Assembly (NCBI GenBank): GCA_040755415.1
Contig: JBFMAZ010000082.1
Coordinates: 67,301-131,300 of the forward strand
Direction: 5' to 3'
Length of the DNA: 64,000 nt
From: QYQD01 sp040755415
GTDB taxonomy: Bacteria > Desulfobacterota > QYQD01
The notes under the pieces were generated by a model. It made no database searches and was not told where the DNA came from. It saw only the letters and a program-made list of their open reading frames with translations. Shown here piece after piece: positions 34,114 to 42,374 of this stretch. The first letter of the stretch is position 1. Each line of letters begins with the position of its first letter. The translations under genes and the position numbers were made by a program.

Positions 34114-35190
34114 CTACTCCTTGCTTGAGAGCGCCTTTTGAATGTATTCCAGAATCATCTTAACTCTTGTGATTCTCTGATCCCGGTCTCCGGTCGCCTT
34201 TTGGCTTGCAGCGATGAATTTCTGGACATCCTTGTCCTTGTCTAGTGAAGAGCTTTTGTACTTTCGACTCAAGTTTATTAATGAATCCTTGATACCTTGG
34301 AGCATAGTCGGCGAGAGTTGGCGGTGCTGTCCTCCTGTGCTGAAATCAGGAGTATTGGGTATCCCATACATTATATGGTAAAAGGCGCAAAACAAAGAGT
34401 AGAACAGAACTCGTCGCCCAAAGATCGTGTCCCGAAGCGTGTCCCCAAAGCAAGTGGCCAAGGTATCAATGACTGATTTGAATTCCTTCACCACGCGCTG
34501 CTTTTCAGGAAAATCGTCATCTTTACTCTCGTATAATTCGTTGATTTTAGCTCGACGATGCTGAATACCAGTCAACATAACGACAAGAAACTCAGTTGTC
34601 AGTTCGGCCTCGGCCATGCGCATGATTTGTCGATCCAATAAAATGTGATTCTGGCGCCAGAATTCTAAATGGTCATATCCCAAACGGTAGACCGTCTGCT
34701 TGAATTCGCCAAAATATGCGGCGTTCAAAAGTTCTTGGGCAGTGAGCTTCTGTGCGTAAGTGTTCAGCCGCGCGAAGATGTCAAGTACGTCTGAATCAGA
34801 GACTTCTTCGAGAAGGACAACTGAAAACTCATAGTTCAGAAATCGCTGTTGAGCGTCTTGTGGCAATTGACTGAATTTCTTGCCGCCGAAGGATGGACTC
34901 TGTGATTTCACTACTGGGAACTCGTCTTTTGCATAGGCAATTACTGCCCGAAGACGTTGCTGGCCGTCGACAACTTCGCGAATGGTCTTTCGCTGCTTTG
35001 GATCAACATTTTGCCGCACGAAAATAATCGGAATGGGTAAGCCGCGCAGTATCGTATCGATCAGATGAGATTTTGCTTTTGGCGACCAGACGTCCCGCCT
35101 CTGAAATCTGGGCTGTAAGACAAGCTCTTTTCGCTCGTCCCACGACAAAAAATCATTCACGCTGTAGCCGCGTGGTTTATGGGTGCTCAT
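34114..35190 (-). CDS. DUF262 domain protein (ParB/GmrS-like)
   Basis: 358 residues. RFQRRDVWSPKAKSHLIDTILRG near 29 and the catalytic VVDGQQRLRAVIAY near 71-84 define DUF262, the ParB/Srx-like fold found in GmrSD modification-dependent restriction enzymes and related systems. No DUF1524 nuclease domain is fused; instead the C-terminal 200 residues are helical. The partner is the HEPN protein downstream. It could be the regulatory or sensing half of a defence pair. Start supported by GGAGG about eight bases before the ATG. Confidence 0.82.
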   Translation of the reverse strand: MSTHKPRGYSVNDFLSWDERKELVLQPRFQRRDVWSPKAKSHLIDTILRGLPIPIIFVRQNVDPKQRKTIREVVDGQQRLRAVIAYAKDEFPVVKSQSPSFGGKKFSQLPQDAQQRFLNYEFSVVLLEEVSDSDVLDIFARLNTYAQKLTAQELLNAAYFGEFKQTVYRLGYDHLEFWRQNHILLDRQIMRMAEAELTTEFLVVMLTGIQHRRAKINELYESKDDDFPEKQRVVKEFKSVIDTLATCFGDTLRDTIFGRRVLFYSLFCAFYHIMYGIPNTPDFSTGGQHRQLSPTMLQGIKDSLINLSRKYKSSSLDKDKDVQKFIAASQKATGDRDQRITRVKMILEYIQKALSSKE

Positions 35191-35213
35191 GTGTATTTCC
35201 TCCTTCGGCTATT

Positions 35214-35382
35214 TCAGTAGTTCTTTGCCGCTCCATCCACCGCCTCAGCCGAGATTTCGTAAAACCTCGCAGCCACGATCCCTGCCTGCGCCGTCTTCCT
35301 CGTCACGGCAAGCAGGCATGTTGGCGCTGACCGCCCGGATGGGCAGGAAGTCTTCGATTAATCTGCGGTCTTCACTGCTCAT
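35214..35382 (-). pseudogene. Truncated DUF1156 methylase start (copy 2) joined to an ARFYEI-like tail
   Basis: The frame from 35382 reads MSSEDRRLIEDFLPIRAVSAN, a second DUF1156 N-terminus, and its ATG overlaps the DUF1828 stop (ATGA). It loses similarity after about 21 residues. A different frame then reads AGIVAARFYEISAEAV ending at 35214, a tail that recurs at about 36660-36760 and 41169-41255. The segment looks like the scar between two cassettes. The DUF262 gene starts 23 bp later. Confidence 0.55.
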
Positions 35383-36152
35383 GCTATAGACTCTTCTATA
35401 TACCGTTTGATGCGTTCACGATTGGTGCCCAAGCTGGAAAATTGCTTTTCACAGACGTCGCTGAATCGGGCAAGGACTTTGCGATTAATTTGCTCCTGGT
35501 CCTCAAATATGGCAAGGGAGCGAAAAGTCAAACCCCATCTTTCATGCTGAAGCAGAGTTATCATTGCATCCCTTGTTTTATCATCGTTTGGGAGTGCCTG
35601 AATGTAAAGTGGCTTGGGCATGCCGTTTATCCGGCAATCGATCAGGTACTTTCCTTCTGGATCATGCTGCGGGTCATGCCAGTCAAATTCCCGGCGGTTT
35701 TGCGGGACTGCTTCTTCCATAAACGCCCGGAAATCCTCCATGAAAGTTGAACGCACCCGCTCCCGTGAAAGATAAGTAACATCGGTAATCCTAAGCAGTG
35801 CCTGAACAAAGCTGTACAGGGCATCACCATAACGATCATCCCGAATTGGGATAATAATCTCTCCTTCTCGGTCCTGGACACTGAACACAGACAGTGTACT
35901 TGTAATAATTTTCTGTCTTGTGCCCCGCTGCAAATCCTTCTCATCAAGGTCATAGGTCAGGTGCATATAGGTGTGGCCTTCGTCTGAGAGTACCCAGCCA
36001 CCATTTTCTCTTTTCAAGACAATCGAGAGATGGTCGCCGTCCTCGAACATGAAAGGAGTGAAAACCCGATAGCGATCTACTCCCTCAGACGTAAGCCTTA
36101 GTTTCTGGCATACTTTCTCCCGGAAATCCTGTTCAATGGTGTCTATAGTCAT
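35379..36152 (-). CDS. DUF1828/DUF1829 domain protein
   Basis: 257 residues. N-terminal DUF1828: DGDHLSIVLKRENGGWVLSDEGHTYMHL near 37-65 (a D-G-D-x-h...W.LSDEG pattern). C-terminal DUF1829-like half contains DFRAFMEE and KYLIDCRINGMPKPLYIQALP. These proteins occur in accessory and prophage regions next to a small partner; biochemical role unknown. It follows the frameshifted partner gene by three bases, and its stop overlaps the truncated DUF1156 start. Confidence 0.78.
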   Translation of the reverse strand: MTIDTIEQDFREKVCQKLRLTSEGVDRYRVFTPFMFEDGDHLSIVLKRENGGWVLSDEGHTYMHLTYDLDEKDLQRGTRQKIITSTLSVFSVQDREGEIIIPIRDDRYGDALYSFVQALLRITDVTYLSRERVRSTFMEDFRAFMEEAVPQNRREFDWHDPQHDPEGKYLIDCRINGMPKPLYIQALPNDDKTRDAMITLLQHERWGLTFRSLAIFEDQEQINRKVLARFSDVCEKQFSSLGTNRERIKRYIEESIA

Positions 36153-36155
36153 GTC

Positions 36156-36637
36156 TTAAATCTCCTCAAAGAGTTTCCCTTGTGGATCATAAGGCATCTC
36201 AAATCCGCAGTCTTTAAACATGCACGAAATAGCTTGTTGAAAGTCGGCAAATCTATCCGTGGGTTCAGCGTAGGTATCTTCCCTTGCCCCAACCTCTTGA
36301 TACCGTTCTGTAGCCCGATGAATGTGAAAATCGTAAAAAGTTTCGCTTTCAATATGGTTGGTATGCTCATGACTTTTACCATTATAACGCCGTAAACGAA
36401 AGAGTTGGCTTGACTTTGGAGGTCTATAAGCAAGGATAACCGAAAAGTCTAAGGAATTGAAAAGGCTCTGTCGAAGAATAAGGCGAAATTCACTTCCGGC
36501 AGCACCTCGAATATCCAGCTCGCGTTCCTTATGTCCCCTTTAGGACGGACAGGCATTTTTGCACGGTAGTCGGCTGGTAGGGGCTTACTCTCCTTCAGTA
36601 AGCGATCGATATCTTGATCGGATAAAATGTCACCCAT
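36156..36637 (-). pseudogene. Partner of DUF1828 protein, disrupted by one-base frameshift
   Basis: Frame 1 from 36637 reads MGDILSDQDIDRLL...YRAKMPVRPKG; at the AAAGGGG run (36535-36541) similarity continues in another frame as GHKERELDIRGAAGSEFRL, ending with FHIHRATERYQEVGA and a stop at 36156. Inserting one base restores a 160-residue protein. The block RRYNGKSHEHTN...FYDFHIH is what I associate with a family found beside DUF1828 (possibly catalogued as DUF6978, from memory). The frameshift is either a real lesion or a homopolymer read error. Confidence 0.6.
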
Positions 36638-36655
36638 GTATTAGCCCAACCTCCC

Positions 36656-36844
36656 CTAGCCCATTTTAACAATAGCCTCGGCAGGAATCTCATAGAATCT
36701 TGCTTGTACGATTTCCCGCTTCACGTGGTCGAGTCTGGCCATGGGATTGTGGATGCGGACTATCTCCGGCGAATCCCACAAGAGGCCACTGATCATATCC
36801 TGTTTGTCCAGTTTATGTCCAGTTATTAGTTGGGTGCGTTTCAT
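36656..36844 (-). CDS. Small hypothetical protein ending in KREIVQARFYEI tail
   Basis: 62 residues, no recognised domain. The C-terminus HVKREIVQARFYEIPAEAIVKMG matches tails at 35214-35282 and 41169-41255, each just before a cassette gene. It may be the stump of a larger gene; the upstream part is not identifiable. Confidence 0.35.
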   Translation of the reverse strand: MKRTQLITGHKLDKQDMISGLLWDSPEIVRIHNPMARLDHVKREIVQARFYEIPAEAIVKMG

Positions 36845-36888
36845 GTCTTGTTTGTGTCTGGTTTCAATCGGTATGGGCCATTGAGGCG

Positions 36889-36950
36889 TATATGAGGCGT
36901 TTGTGATGTGTTTATATTCATGAGTCCTTTGTGATGCGTTTCCTCATGAA
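36889..36950. repeat. Direct repeat copy 1 (TGATGCGTTTCCTCAT-type)
   Basis: About 60 bp containing ATGAGGCGTTTGTGATG, TTTATATTCATGA, TCCTTTGTGATGCG and TTTCCTCAT, repeated in the same order at 39659-39739. Both copies coincide with the 3-prime ends of regulator-type genes and encode the tail MRKRITKDS on the minus strand. Confidence 0.7.
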
Positions 36951-37058
36951 AGTATATTCGGAAGTTGCTCCTTCAGGAAATAATAGGTGGCGCGTCGCGC
37001 CGCGTTTTTCTACCACTCGGTTGGTGTCCCGGCCCTCTTTGTCAAACAGGGCGTTCAC
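36918..37058 (-). pseudogene. Small frame coupled to the AlbA_2 gene, remnant with MRKRITKDS tail
   Basis: 46 residues from a GTG that overlaps the stop of the upstream gene (GTGA). Its last nine residues equal the tail of the DUF4062 regulator at 39700 because both share the direct repeat. The body (DKEGRDTNRVVEKRGATRHL) is not recognisable. Probably the 3-prime stump of a lost paralogue. Confidence 0.4.
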
Positions 37059-38476
37059 TCGATCACCTCCCAATGCCCGCCCTTGTCGGGGCCGACGCGG
37101 CGAAGGATGCCTTTGTTCTTGAGCTTCGTCAGGTTCTTGTCGATGGCAGTTGTGCTGATGCCAACTTCCCGCGCCATTTCCCTAATAGAGACCCTCTTGT
37201 TGCGATGGATCAGCCGGAGAATGTTCCGTTCGCCTTCTCTCAGCTTTTCTCCCAACTTTTCCTCCAACCGTTCTACCAACTCCTCCCAACCATCTCCCAA
37301 CTTTTCTCCGAACCTCTTCTCCAAACCTTCCTTTCCCTCCTTCAGAGCGAATTCGGGCGACCGTTGAAACGTTGCCCGAAAAAACGCATCGGTCGCGAAG
37401 GTCGGCTCGCGGAGTCCCGCCGAGACCATGGCCTCCTTCATCTTCCGGATGCCCATGCCGATGCGCTCGACCTTATGCAGGCGGAAGAAGGGGTCCGCAA
37501 TCAGCTCGTTCCGTCGGATCGAAACCGTGCCGAGGTCCCGGATCGACAGGCCTTTCGGCAGGCCGCCGGGGTTCACGATCTCCACCCGGTCATCATAGAC
37601 CTCCACGCTGACCTGCGTGCCGGTGATGCTGTAATCGCGGTGCATGAGGGCATTCACCAGGGCCTCGCGCAAAACCTCGAGCGGGATCTCGTAAATATCC
37701 TCCCGATTGACGCCGCGGATTTCGCTGCGGACGTTCAGGTGTTTCTTGAGGAAGGCAACGGCCTCATTGAATTGGATGAGCAGATCGTCCCGCACATCGC
37801 GGCGGTCGTAGATGTGGAACCTGTCCGTTCCCTTGAACGCCAGGAGAGTCATCTGCGCCTGATGCAGGTGGTCATGGACGTCCCTGGCGAAGAAGAGAAT
37901 GCCCGCGTTTTTGACCCGGGTCTCGTCGGCAACCTTGAGGCTGCGCAGGAAGTCGGGCACGGCAGTGGAGCCGATGCGGATGCCCGCTTCCTTGGTGAAT
38001 GCGCGTATCTTGGCCTTGGAGACATCGTCGAAGGTGAATCCCTTGACTGTTTTCTCTTCAAACGGCAGGGGATCGTTCTCCGCGAACATGATGCGCAGCT
38101 CGTCGTGGCTCACTTTCTGAGTGTTGCCGTCGAGCCGCCGATAGTAGCCGGAGCCGCAGGAGTACGGCTTCTCCGCGCCTTCCCGGACGACGACGGCCAC
38201 CACATCGCCCACCTGTTCCATCTCGACGGATATGCTCGGCTTGCAGTTCCGCCCCAAGCTGTTGATCTTAGCCTTCAGGTCGTTGGACAGGTGCTCGCCG
38301 ACGACGGTCCCGTCATCCCGAACACCCAAGAGGAGTGTCCCTCCCCTCGCGTTGGCGAAGGCTACGATGTCTTCGTCGATGCGGGAGGTATATTTCTCTT
38401 TAAATTCCACAGTGAGGCCTTCGCCCTCACGGATGAGGAGTTTTACCTTGTCTCTGTTCACCCCTGAACTTCCCAT
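37055..38476 (-). CDS. AlbA_2 (Schlafen-type) domain ATP-binding regulator with winged helix
   Basis: 473 residues. N-terminal AlbA_2/divergent AAA-4 domain: GEGLTVEFKEKYTSRIDEDIVAFANARGGTLLLGVRDDG at 18-56. A central GHKL-like ATP-binding part has REALVNALMHRDYS near 275 and VEIVNPGGLPKG near 305. C-terminal winged helix (VSIREMAREVGISTTAIDKNLTKLKNKGIL). A repeated LEEKLGEKL segment precedes it. The family is described as predicted transcriptional regulators and is common in defence islands; some Schlafen-type proteins cleave RNA, but that is not shown here. Confidence 0.85.
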   Translation of the reverse strand: MGSSGVNRDKVKLLIREGEGLTVEFKEKYTSRIDEDIVAFANARGGTLLLGVRDDGTVVGEHLSNDLKAKINSLGRNCKPSISVEMEQVGDVVAVVVREGAEKPYSCGSGYYRRLDGNTQKVSHDELRIMFAENDPLPFEEKTVKGFTFDDVSKAKIRAFTKEAGIRIGSTAVPDFLRSLKVADETRVKNAGILFFARDVHDHLHQAQMTLLAFKGTDRFHIYDRRDVRDDLLIQFNEAVAFLKKHLNVRSEIRGVNREDIYEIPLEVLREALVNALMHRDYSITGTQVSVEVYDDRVEIVNPGGLPKGLSIRDLGTVSIRRNELIADPFFRLHKVERIGMGIRKMKEAMVSAGLREPTFATDAFFRATFQRSPEFALKEGKEGLEKRFGEKLGDGWEELVERLEEKLGEKLREGERNILRLIHRNKRVSIREMAREVGISTTAIDKNLTKLKNKGILRRVGPDKGGHWEVIE

Positions 38477-38479
38477 GTC

Positions 38480-38617
38480 TTATGCCTTCACCTCGCCCGT
38501 CGAGCGTTTGAATTCCAGCGTCGGGCCGACGGTGCTGTTGCAGGCGGTGTTTGCCTTCTCCAAACCCTTGCCGATGTCCCCAACGTGCTCGGCCTGCCGC
38601 CCGGCTAAGCCATTTCT
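38480..38617 (-). pseudogene. rmuC C-terminal remnant
   Basis: The frame reads AEHVGDIGKGLEKANTACNS then TVGPTLE, matching the late helix of RmuC (HV..LGKGLEKA...YN.TVGSLE), a DNA recombination protein of 350-500 residues common near restriction loci. After this the sequence diverges (FKRSTGEVKA) and stops three bases before the AlbA_2 start. No start codon. Confidence 0.5.
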
Positions 38618-38684
38618 CCTTGCTTCATCCTATGAACCCCTTTGTCCTCTTTGTGGCCCTTCTCGTGGCTGGGGATAGCTTGTC

Positions 38685-38828
38685 TCATTTGCCGGGTTTT
38701 TGTTCGTCCCACATTTCGCGATAGGCGTGGACGTATGAAACCGTTGCCTCCGGGTCAATATCAAAGTAGTAGCGGCAGAGCTTTTTATATAACACCAGCA
38801 TTCCATCGTCGAAACAGAAATCAAGCAT
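38685..38828 (-). CDS. Small hypothetical protein
   Basis: 47 residues beginning MLDFCFDDGMLVLYKKLCRYYFDI and ending REMWDEQKPGK. The codon pattern and amphipathic content look protein-like, but no family is recognised. It is in frame with the preceding small gene across one TAA (38844-38846), so the two could once have been one protein of about 150 residues. No clear ribosome site. Confidence 0.35.
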   Translation of the reverse strand: MLDFCFDDGMLVLYKKLCRYYFDIDPEATVSYVHAYREMWDEQKPGK

Positions 38829-38843
38829 ACCATCAAGGCTCGT

Positions 38844-39140
38844 TTATTTTTCTTTACCCGGAAACATACCCCTCTTGAGGATATAAACCCTCCGCGGATC
38901 CTTGGGACCCGTTCCGATCTCGGCCAGAAATCCCTTTGATACAAGACTCCATAGGCGGCCCTTGACCTCGACTCTTTTGACGAAGACCTCGCCGGTGGCC
39001 TCATCATAAGCCAACTCGGAAGCCGCTCGGAAGTCGACAGCTTCCGAGTTCACTTTCGTGTAAGCTTGCTCGTCATACCTCGCTGCCGAAATCCCCCTCT
39101 TGGCATGGTCGAACGTGAGACAATAGGATTCTTCAAGCAT
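38844..39140 (-). CDS. Small hypothetical protein with winged-helix-like tail
   Basis: 98 residues. The C-terminal third (KRVEVKGRLWSLVSKGFLAEIGTGPKDPRRVYIL) has the helix-turn-strand spacing of a winged helix; the N-terminal part is unassigned. It lies between two regulator genes on the same strand. The function is unknown. Confidence 0.45.
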   Translation of the reverse strand: MLEESYCLTFDHAKRGISAARYDEQAYTKVNSEAVDFRAASELAYDEATGEVFVKRVEVKGRLWSLVSKGFLAEIGTGPKDPRRVYILKRGMFPGKEK

Positions 39141-39658
39141 GTCTTGGCCCCTTTACGGCCCCTTTGAATAATCCAAGTCTTAAGACGGGTGATTGAATCC
39201 CCATGGCTTTATTGCCCCTTTGCTGGTTTGGTTTCAAACCATTTGCGGCATAATCGCATGTCTCATATGTCCGATAAATGTCCCATTCCCGAAAAGCATC
39301 ATCATTCACAATCCGCTTCTTTATAAGATCCCTGTTGGGATTCTTTTGTCTTTCCGGCTTAAATCCTCTATAAGACCGCCGTTGATACCCGGATGACGGG
39401 TTTGACTGGTTTATGACGGGTTTCTCAAGGTCAGCCCTCTTTCCCTCGAGTCGTTGAAGGCACATATGAGGCAATCCTGGCCCAATTGGCCCATATATGG
39501 CCCCCTTTGGTTTCGCCCGCAATCTCTTTTATACCTGTCCCCACTCATGTTCTCTTTTTAGCCCCTTTTCGAGTGCCCCTAGTACGTATTGGTCTGTTCG
39601 TCTCTTTGAATAGCGCATTTGGCGCATTTCTGGCGCGATTAAGAAATGTCCCTATTGT
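39141..39658. other. Repeat-rich, apparently non-coding stretch
   Basis: About 520 bases with short reiterated words (GACGGGTTT, GGCCC, CCCCTTT, GGCGCATTTCTGGCGCG). A minus-strand frame of 129 codons (39133-39522) is open, but its composition (KGPRHA, NPSSGYQRRSYRG) and lack of a start signal argue against a gene. Confidence 0.4.
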
Positions 39659-39739
39659 CTCCCTATGAGGCGTTTGATGCGTTTGTGATGCGTTTATATT
39701 CATGAATCCTTTGAGTCCTTTGTGATGCGTTTCCTCATA
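39659..39739. repeat. Direct repeat copy 2 (TGATGCGTTTCCTCAT-type)
   Basis: Same ordered words as 36889-36950, with an extra internal GATGCGTTT and CCTTTGAGT. It covers the stop of the DUF4062 gene. Confidence 0.7.
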
Positions 39740-41172
39740 AGTGTATAATGAGTTCCCTTGCCTGTGACGCCAACTTTATTCAGAAGTTCCCTGGTGAATA
39801 GATCGTCGAGATCCCGCGTTGCGGTAGCCCTCGAAACACCGAATAACTTCTGATAAGCGGAGTTGGAGATGCGACCATTTTTCTTAACATGGGTCAGGGC
39901 CTGAATCTGCCGCTCATTCAGCTTGTATCCGGCCAGAACCTTTGGTGTCAGCCAGTCCCGCCAGACCGTGCTCGTAAACTCTCCGCCTCGCTGAACGAAA
40001 TCAGGCTCAGGAAGGGCATGGGCAAGGCTTTCCCGGATCATCATGAGAGTGCCGGTACCGTATTTCTCGATATAGCGGGCGAGAAATAGAGCCTCACAGA
40101 TACGGGGATTACGGGCTATGGAGCCATGGGGCTGACGGAGGCTTTCCGGGGTAAGCGGCGGAACCAGCGTGCCGGGGTTCCATACTTCCACGCGGTCGGC
40201 AAAGACGGAAACCTGTACCGCTCCAGCCGAGGTATAGTCTCGGTGGGCAATGGCGTTGACAATAGCCTCACGGATCACATCGGGCGGTATTTCATAACGA
40301 ACAGGGGCCTGAGTGCTTTCAGACCGGGTGCCTACACTTCTATTGAGCTTTGACATGACAAAGTCCACTGCCATATCCACCTGCTCAAAGAGGGTGCCCT
40401 TGAAAATGCGGTAAAAGGGGACAGGACGCTGAATCTCGGTGCCGTGGAAATGCATACAGCGCACTTCGGAGGCCGGAAGGAAACGCTGAGGGTCCCGGCC
40501 AAAAAGGAGTATGGCGGCATTGCTTGGATGATCCCCGCAAAGAAGATGCAGGTGCGCAAGCACATCGGCTGCGGGGGTCTTGATCGGAAGCGGAAACTGG
40601 CGTTCAAGCCTGGCCAAACGCACAAAATCCTCGACAGCATGAACGTCCACATCGCGGAGGTTAGCATCCGGACATGGCCTATCTTCGACATGCCGGGCTT
40701 GAATGATGCCGCAAACTTCGAGATAATCCACAAGACTTGAATAAAGCACCTCGGTCAACTCGGAAATACTGTCAAACCTTTTCCTGATAAGCTGTCGGCC
40801 GGCCTTGGCGATGAGCGCATGCATCTTTGGATGACGATCGGCATCGTCCAAGCCCTTAACAAGAGCTAGCCGAACCTTGCCGTGATCAGTTGCAAGGTCG
40901 AACTCGTGCTCCGTGGGAGAAATGCCCTTGGCATCTTCCGAGCCGTATTCGTTACCAAAGAGGCCAACGTAGAGATCGCACTCTTCGACCTCCTCAAGGT
41001 ACACATCGTCCGCCCGGCGATCCTGTGCCGGTAAATCCTCGAACAGAAAAACATCGTAGAAACGTCGTAACAACGGATCATTCTGAACGAACTCTTTGAT
41101 GGCACGTCGCTCTGCCCGGAATTCCTTCTGAACGCTGCTGACAAATATAGTTTTCTTATGAATCGCCATCAT
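39700..41172 (-). CDS. DUF4062 / HATPase_c_4 / winged-helix regulator-like protein
   Basis: 490 residues. DUF4062 (TIR-like) N-terminus: KKTIFVSSVQKEFRAERRAIKEF near 6, DVFLFEDLPAQDRRADDVYLEEVEECDLYVGLFGNEYG near 40-77, the pattern of effector-type DUF4062 proteins. The middle shows REAIVNAIAHRDYTSAGAV and VEVWNPGTLVPP (GHKL-like HATPase_c_4). C-terminal winged helix (RISNSAYQKLFGVSRATATRDLDDL). Same architecture class as the gene at 37055 but with a different N-terminus. The final MRKRITKDSKDS is encoded by the direct repeat. Likely a defence-related sensor or regulator. Confidence 0.85.
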   Translation of the reverse strand: MMAIHKKTIFVSSVQKEFRAERRAIKEFVQNDPLLRRFYDVFLFEDLPAQDRRADDVYLEEVEECDLYVGLFGNEYGSEDAKGISPTEHEFDLATDHGKVRLALVKGLDDADRHPKMHALIAKAGRQLIRKRFDSISELTEVLYSSLVDYLEVCGIIQARHVEDRPCPDANLRDVDVHAVEDFVRLARLERQFPLPIKTPAADVLAHLHLLCGDHPSNAAILLFGRDPQRFLPASEVRCMHFHGTEIQRPVPFYRIFKGTLFEQVDMAVDFVMSKLNRSVGTRSESTQAPVRYEIPPDVIREAIVNAIAHRDYTSAGAVQVSVFADRVEVWNPGTLVPPLTPESLRQPHGSIARNPRICEALFLARYIEKYGTGTLMMIRESLAHALPEPDFVQRGGEFTSTVWRDWLTPKVLAGYKLNERQIQALTHVKKNGRISNSAYQKLFGVSRATATRDLDDLFTRELLNKVGVTGKGTHYTLMRKRITKDSKDS

Positions 41173-41255
41173 AAGTTCCCGATCTCACGGAACCCAGCCG
41201 TTTCCAACGCTTCTATCAGAATTTTGTAGAACCTCACTGCCGCGATCTCCCGTTT
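41169..41255 (-). pseudogene. ARFYKI-like tail remnant before the DUF4062 gene
   Basis: Frame reading IKREIAAVRFYKILIEALET then AGFREIGNL, with its TGA overlapping the DUF4062 ATG. Matches the tails at 36656-36760 (VKREIVQARFYEIPAEA) and 35214-35282 (IVAARFYEISAEA). No start is visible in the six bases after the beta-lactamase stop, so it is a 3-prime stump. Confidence 0.45.
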
Positions 41256-41260
41256 GATCC

Positions 41261-42355
41261 TTAAATCAAGTTTTCCATTATAGCATCATGGATGAGCGGC
41301 CGGAAGACCTTTATTTTTTCATTGGTCCGGCTAGGGTGAATACGGTTGGTGAGCAGGAGAATGATTATTTTTCGCTCCAGGTCCATCCAGAAAGATACAC
41401 CGGTAAACCCAAGATGGCCCACGCTTTTCCGGGAAAAATACCGGCCGGCGCTGGAGCCCTCTTCGGATGGGGTATCAAAGCCCAGTGCCCAGGTGGTTCC
41501 ACGGGGCGACTCCTGCCGCGTCAGGAAAACCGACATTAATTCGCGCCTAAAGATTCCCGTCTCTACTTCTCCCCGATAAGCCTTTAATATCATCTTAAGC
41601 AGACCATATAACTCCTCTGCCGTGCCAAAGAGGCCGGCATGACCGCACACCCCGCCTATGGCATAGGCATTGTCATCATGCACCTCGCCGCATAAAATCT
41701 TTTTGCGCCAGGGGCACTCCTCCGTGGCCGCTATCACCCCGGGTTCAGGTAAACTGCGACTATTAAGGGGCCGAAATCCGGTAAAAACCAGGCCGAGCGA
41801 CTGGTAAATGTTGGCCGAGACAAACTCATCCAGTCCCTGGCCGGAGACCTCCTCAATTATCCACTCGAGCAGCATGAACCCCAGGTCGCTGTAAAGAGCC
41901 GCTTCTCCCGGGGCAGCAGCCAAGGGTTCATCCAGGAGCCACCCGCGTAATATCTTTTTTCGTTCCCCCGAAGGAAAAGCTCGTAACCGTGCAAAGTAAG
42001 GCTGATAGGCAGGCATACCCGAAGAGTGGGAGAGAAGCTGTTTTAAGGTAATCCCCGCCTTGGGATTATCCCGGCTGAGGCCTAAGATACCCCCTATTTC
42101 CTGATCGATCGTAAGCACACCATCGGCCACCAGGGTCATAATCGCCATGGTGGTGGCCAGGGGTTTGGTAAGCGAGGCCAGGTCAAAGAGCGCGTCTGTC
42201 GTCATTTTTTGTCTGGACGGAATAAGGGAGGCATGTCCGTAGGCACGATGGGATAAGACCTCAGCCTCAGCCGACACATAGAGCACGGCACCTGGAAAAG
42301 TGCCTTCTTCTACAGCCCGATGCATAAGGGTGTCAACTTTTGAAAAGACAGGCAT
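41261..42355 (-). CDS. Serine hydrolase, class C beta-lactamase/penicillin-binding family
   Basis: 364 residues from the ATG at 42355; a longer frame reaching 42670 would overlap ldcA and has non-native composition. SLTK near residue 60 is the S-x-x-K nucleophile motif, YSDLGF near 158 is Y-x-N/D-like, and HLGFTG near 325 corresponds to the third (K/H)TG-type box. Relatives include esterases (EstB), D-aminopeptidases and AmpH. No signal peptide. Its place behind ldcA suggests peptidoglycan recycling. Specific substrate unknown. Confidence 0.85.
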   Translation of the reverse strand: MPVFSKVDTLMHRAVEEGTFPGAVLYVSAEAEVLSHRAYGHASLIPSRQKMTTDALFDLASLTKPLATTMAIMTLVADGVLTIDQEIGGILGLSRDNPKAGITLKQLLSHSSGMPAYQPYFARLRAFPSGERKKILRGWLLDEPLAAAPGEAALYSDLGFMLLEWIIEEVSGQGLDEFVSANIYQSLGLVFTGFRPLNSRSLPEPGVIAATEECPWRKKILCGEVHDDNAYAIGGVCGHAGLFGTAEELYGLLKMILKAYRGEVETGIFRRELMSVFLTRQESPRGTTWALGFDTPSEEGSSAGRYFSRKSVGHLGFTGVSFWMDLERKIIILLLTNRIHPSRTNEKIKVFRPLIHDAIMENLI

Positions 42356-42374
42356 GTTAGCTGTTAATGCAGGC

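Noticed and set aside
36149..36433. 94-codon minus-strand frame beside DUF1828
   Set aside because: A different frame over the same bases gives the conserved RRYNGKSHEHTN/FHIH protein; this one is a shadow.
39133..39522. 129-codon minus-strand frame
   Set aside because: Reiterated words, no start signal and atypical composition; treated as non-coding spacer.
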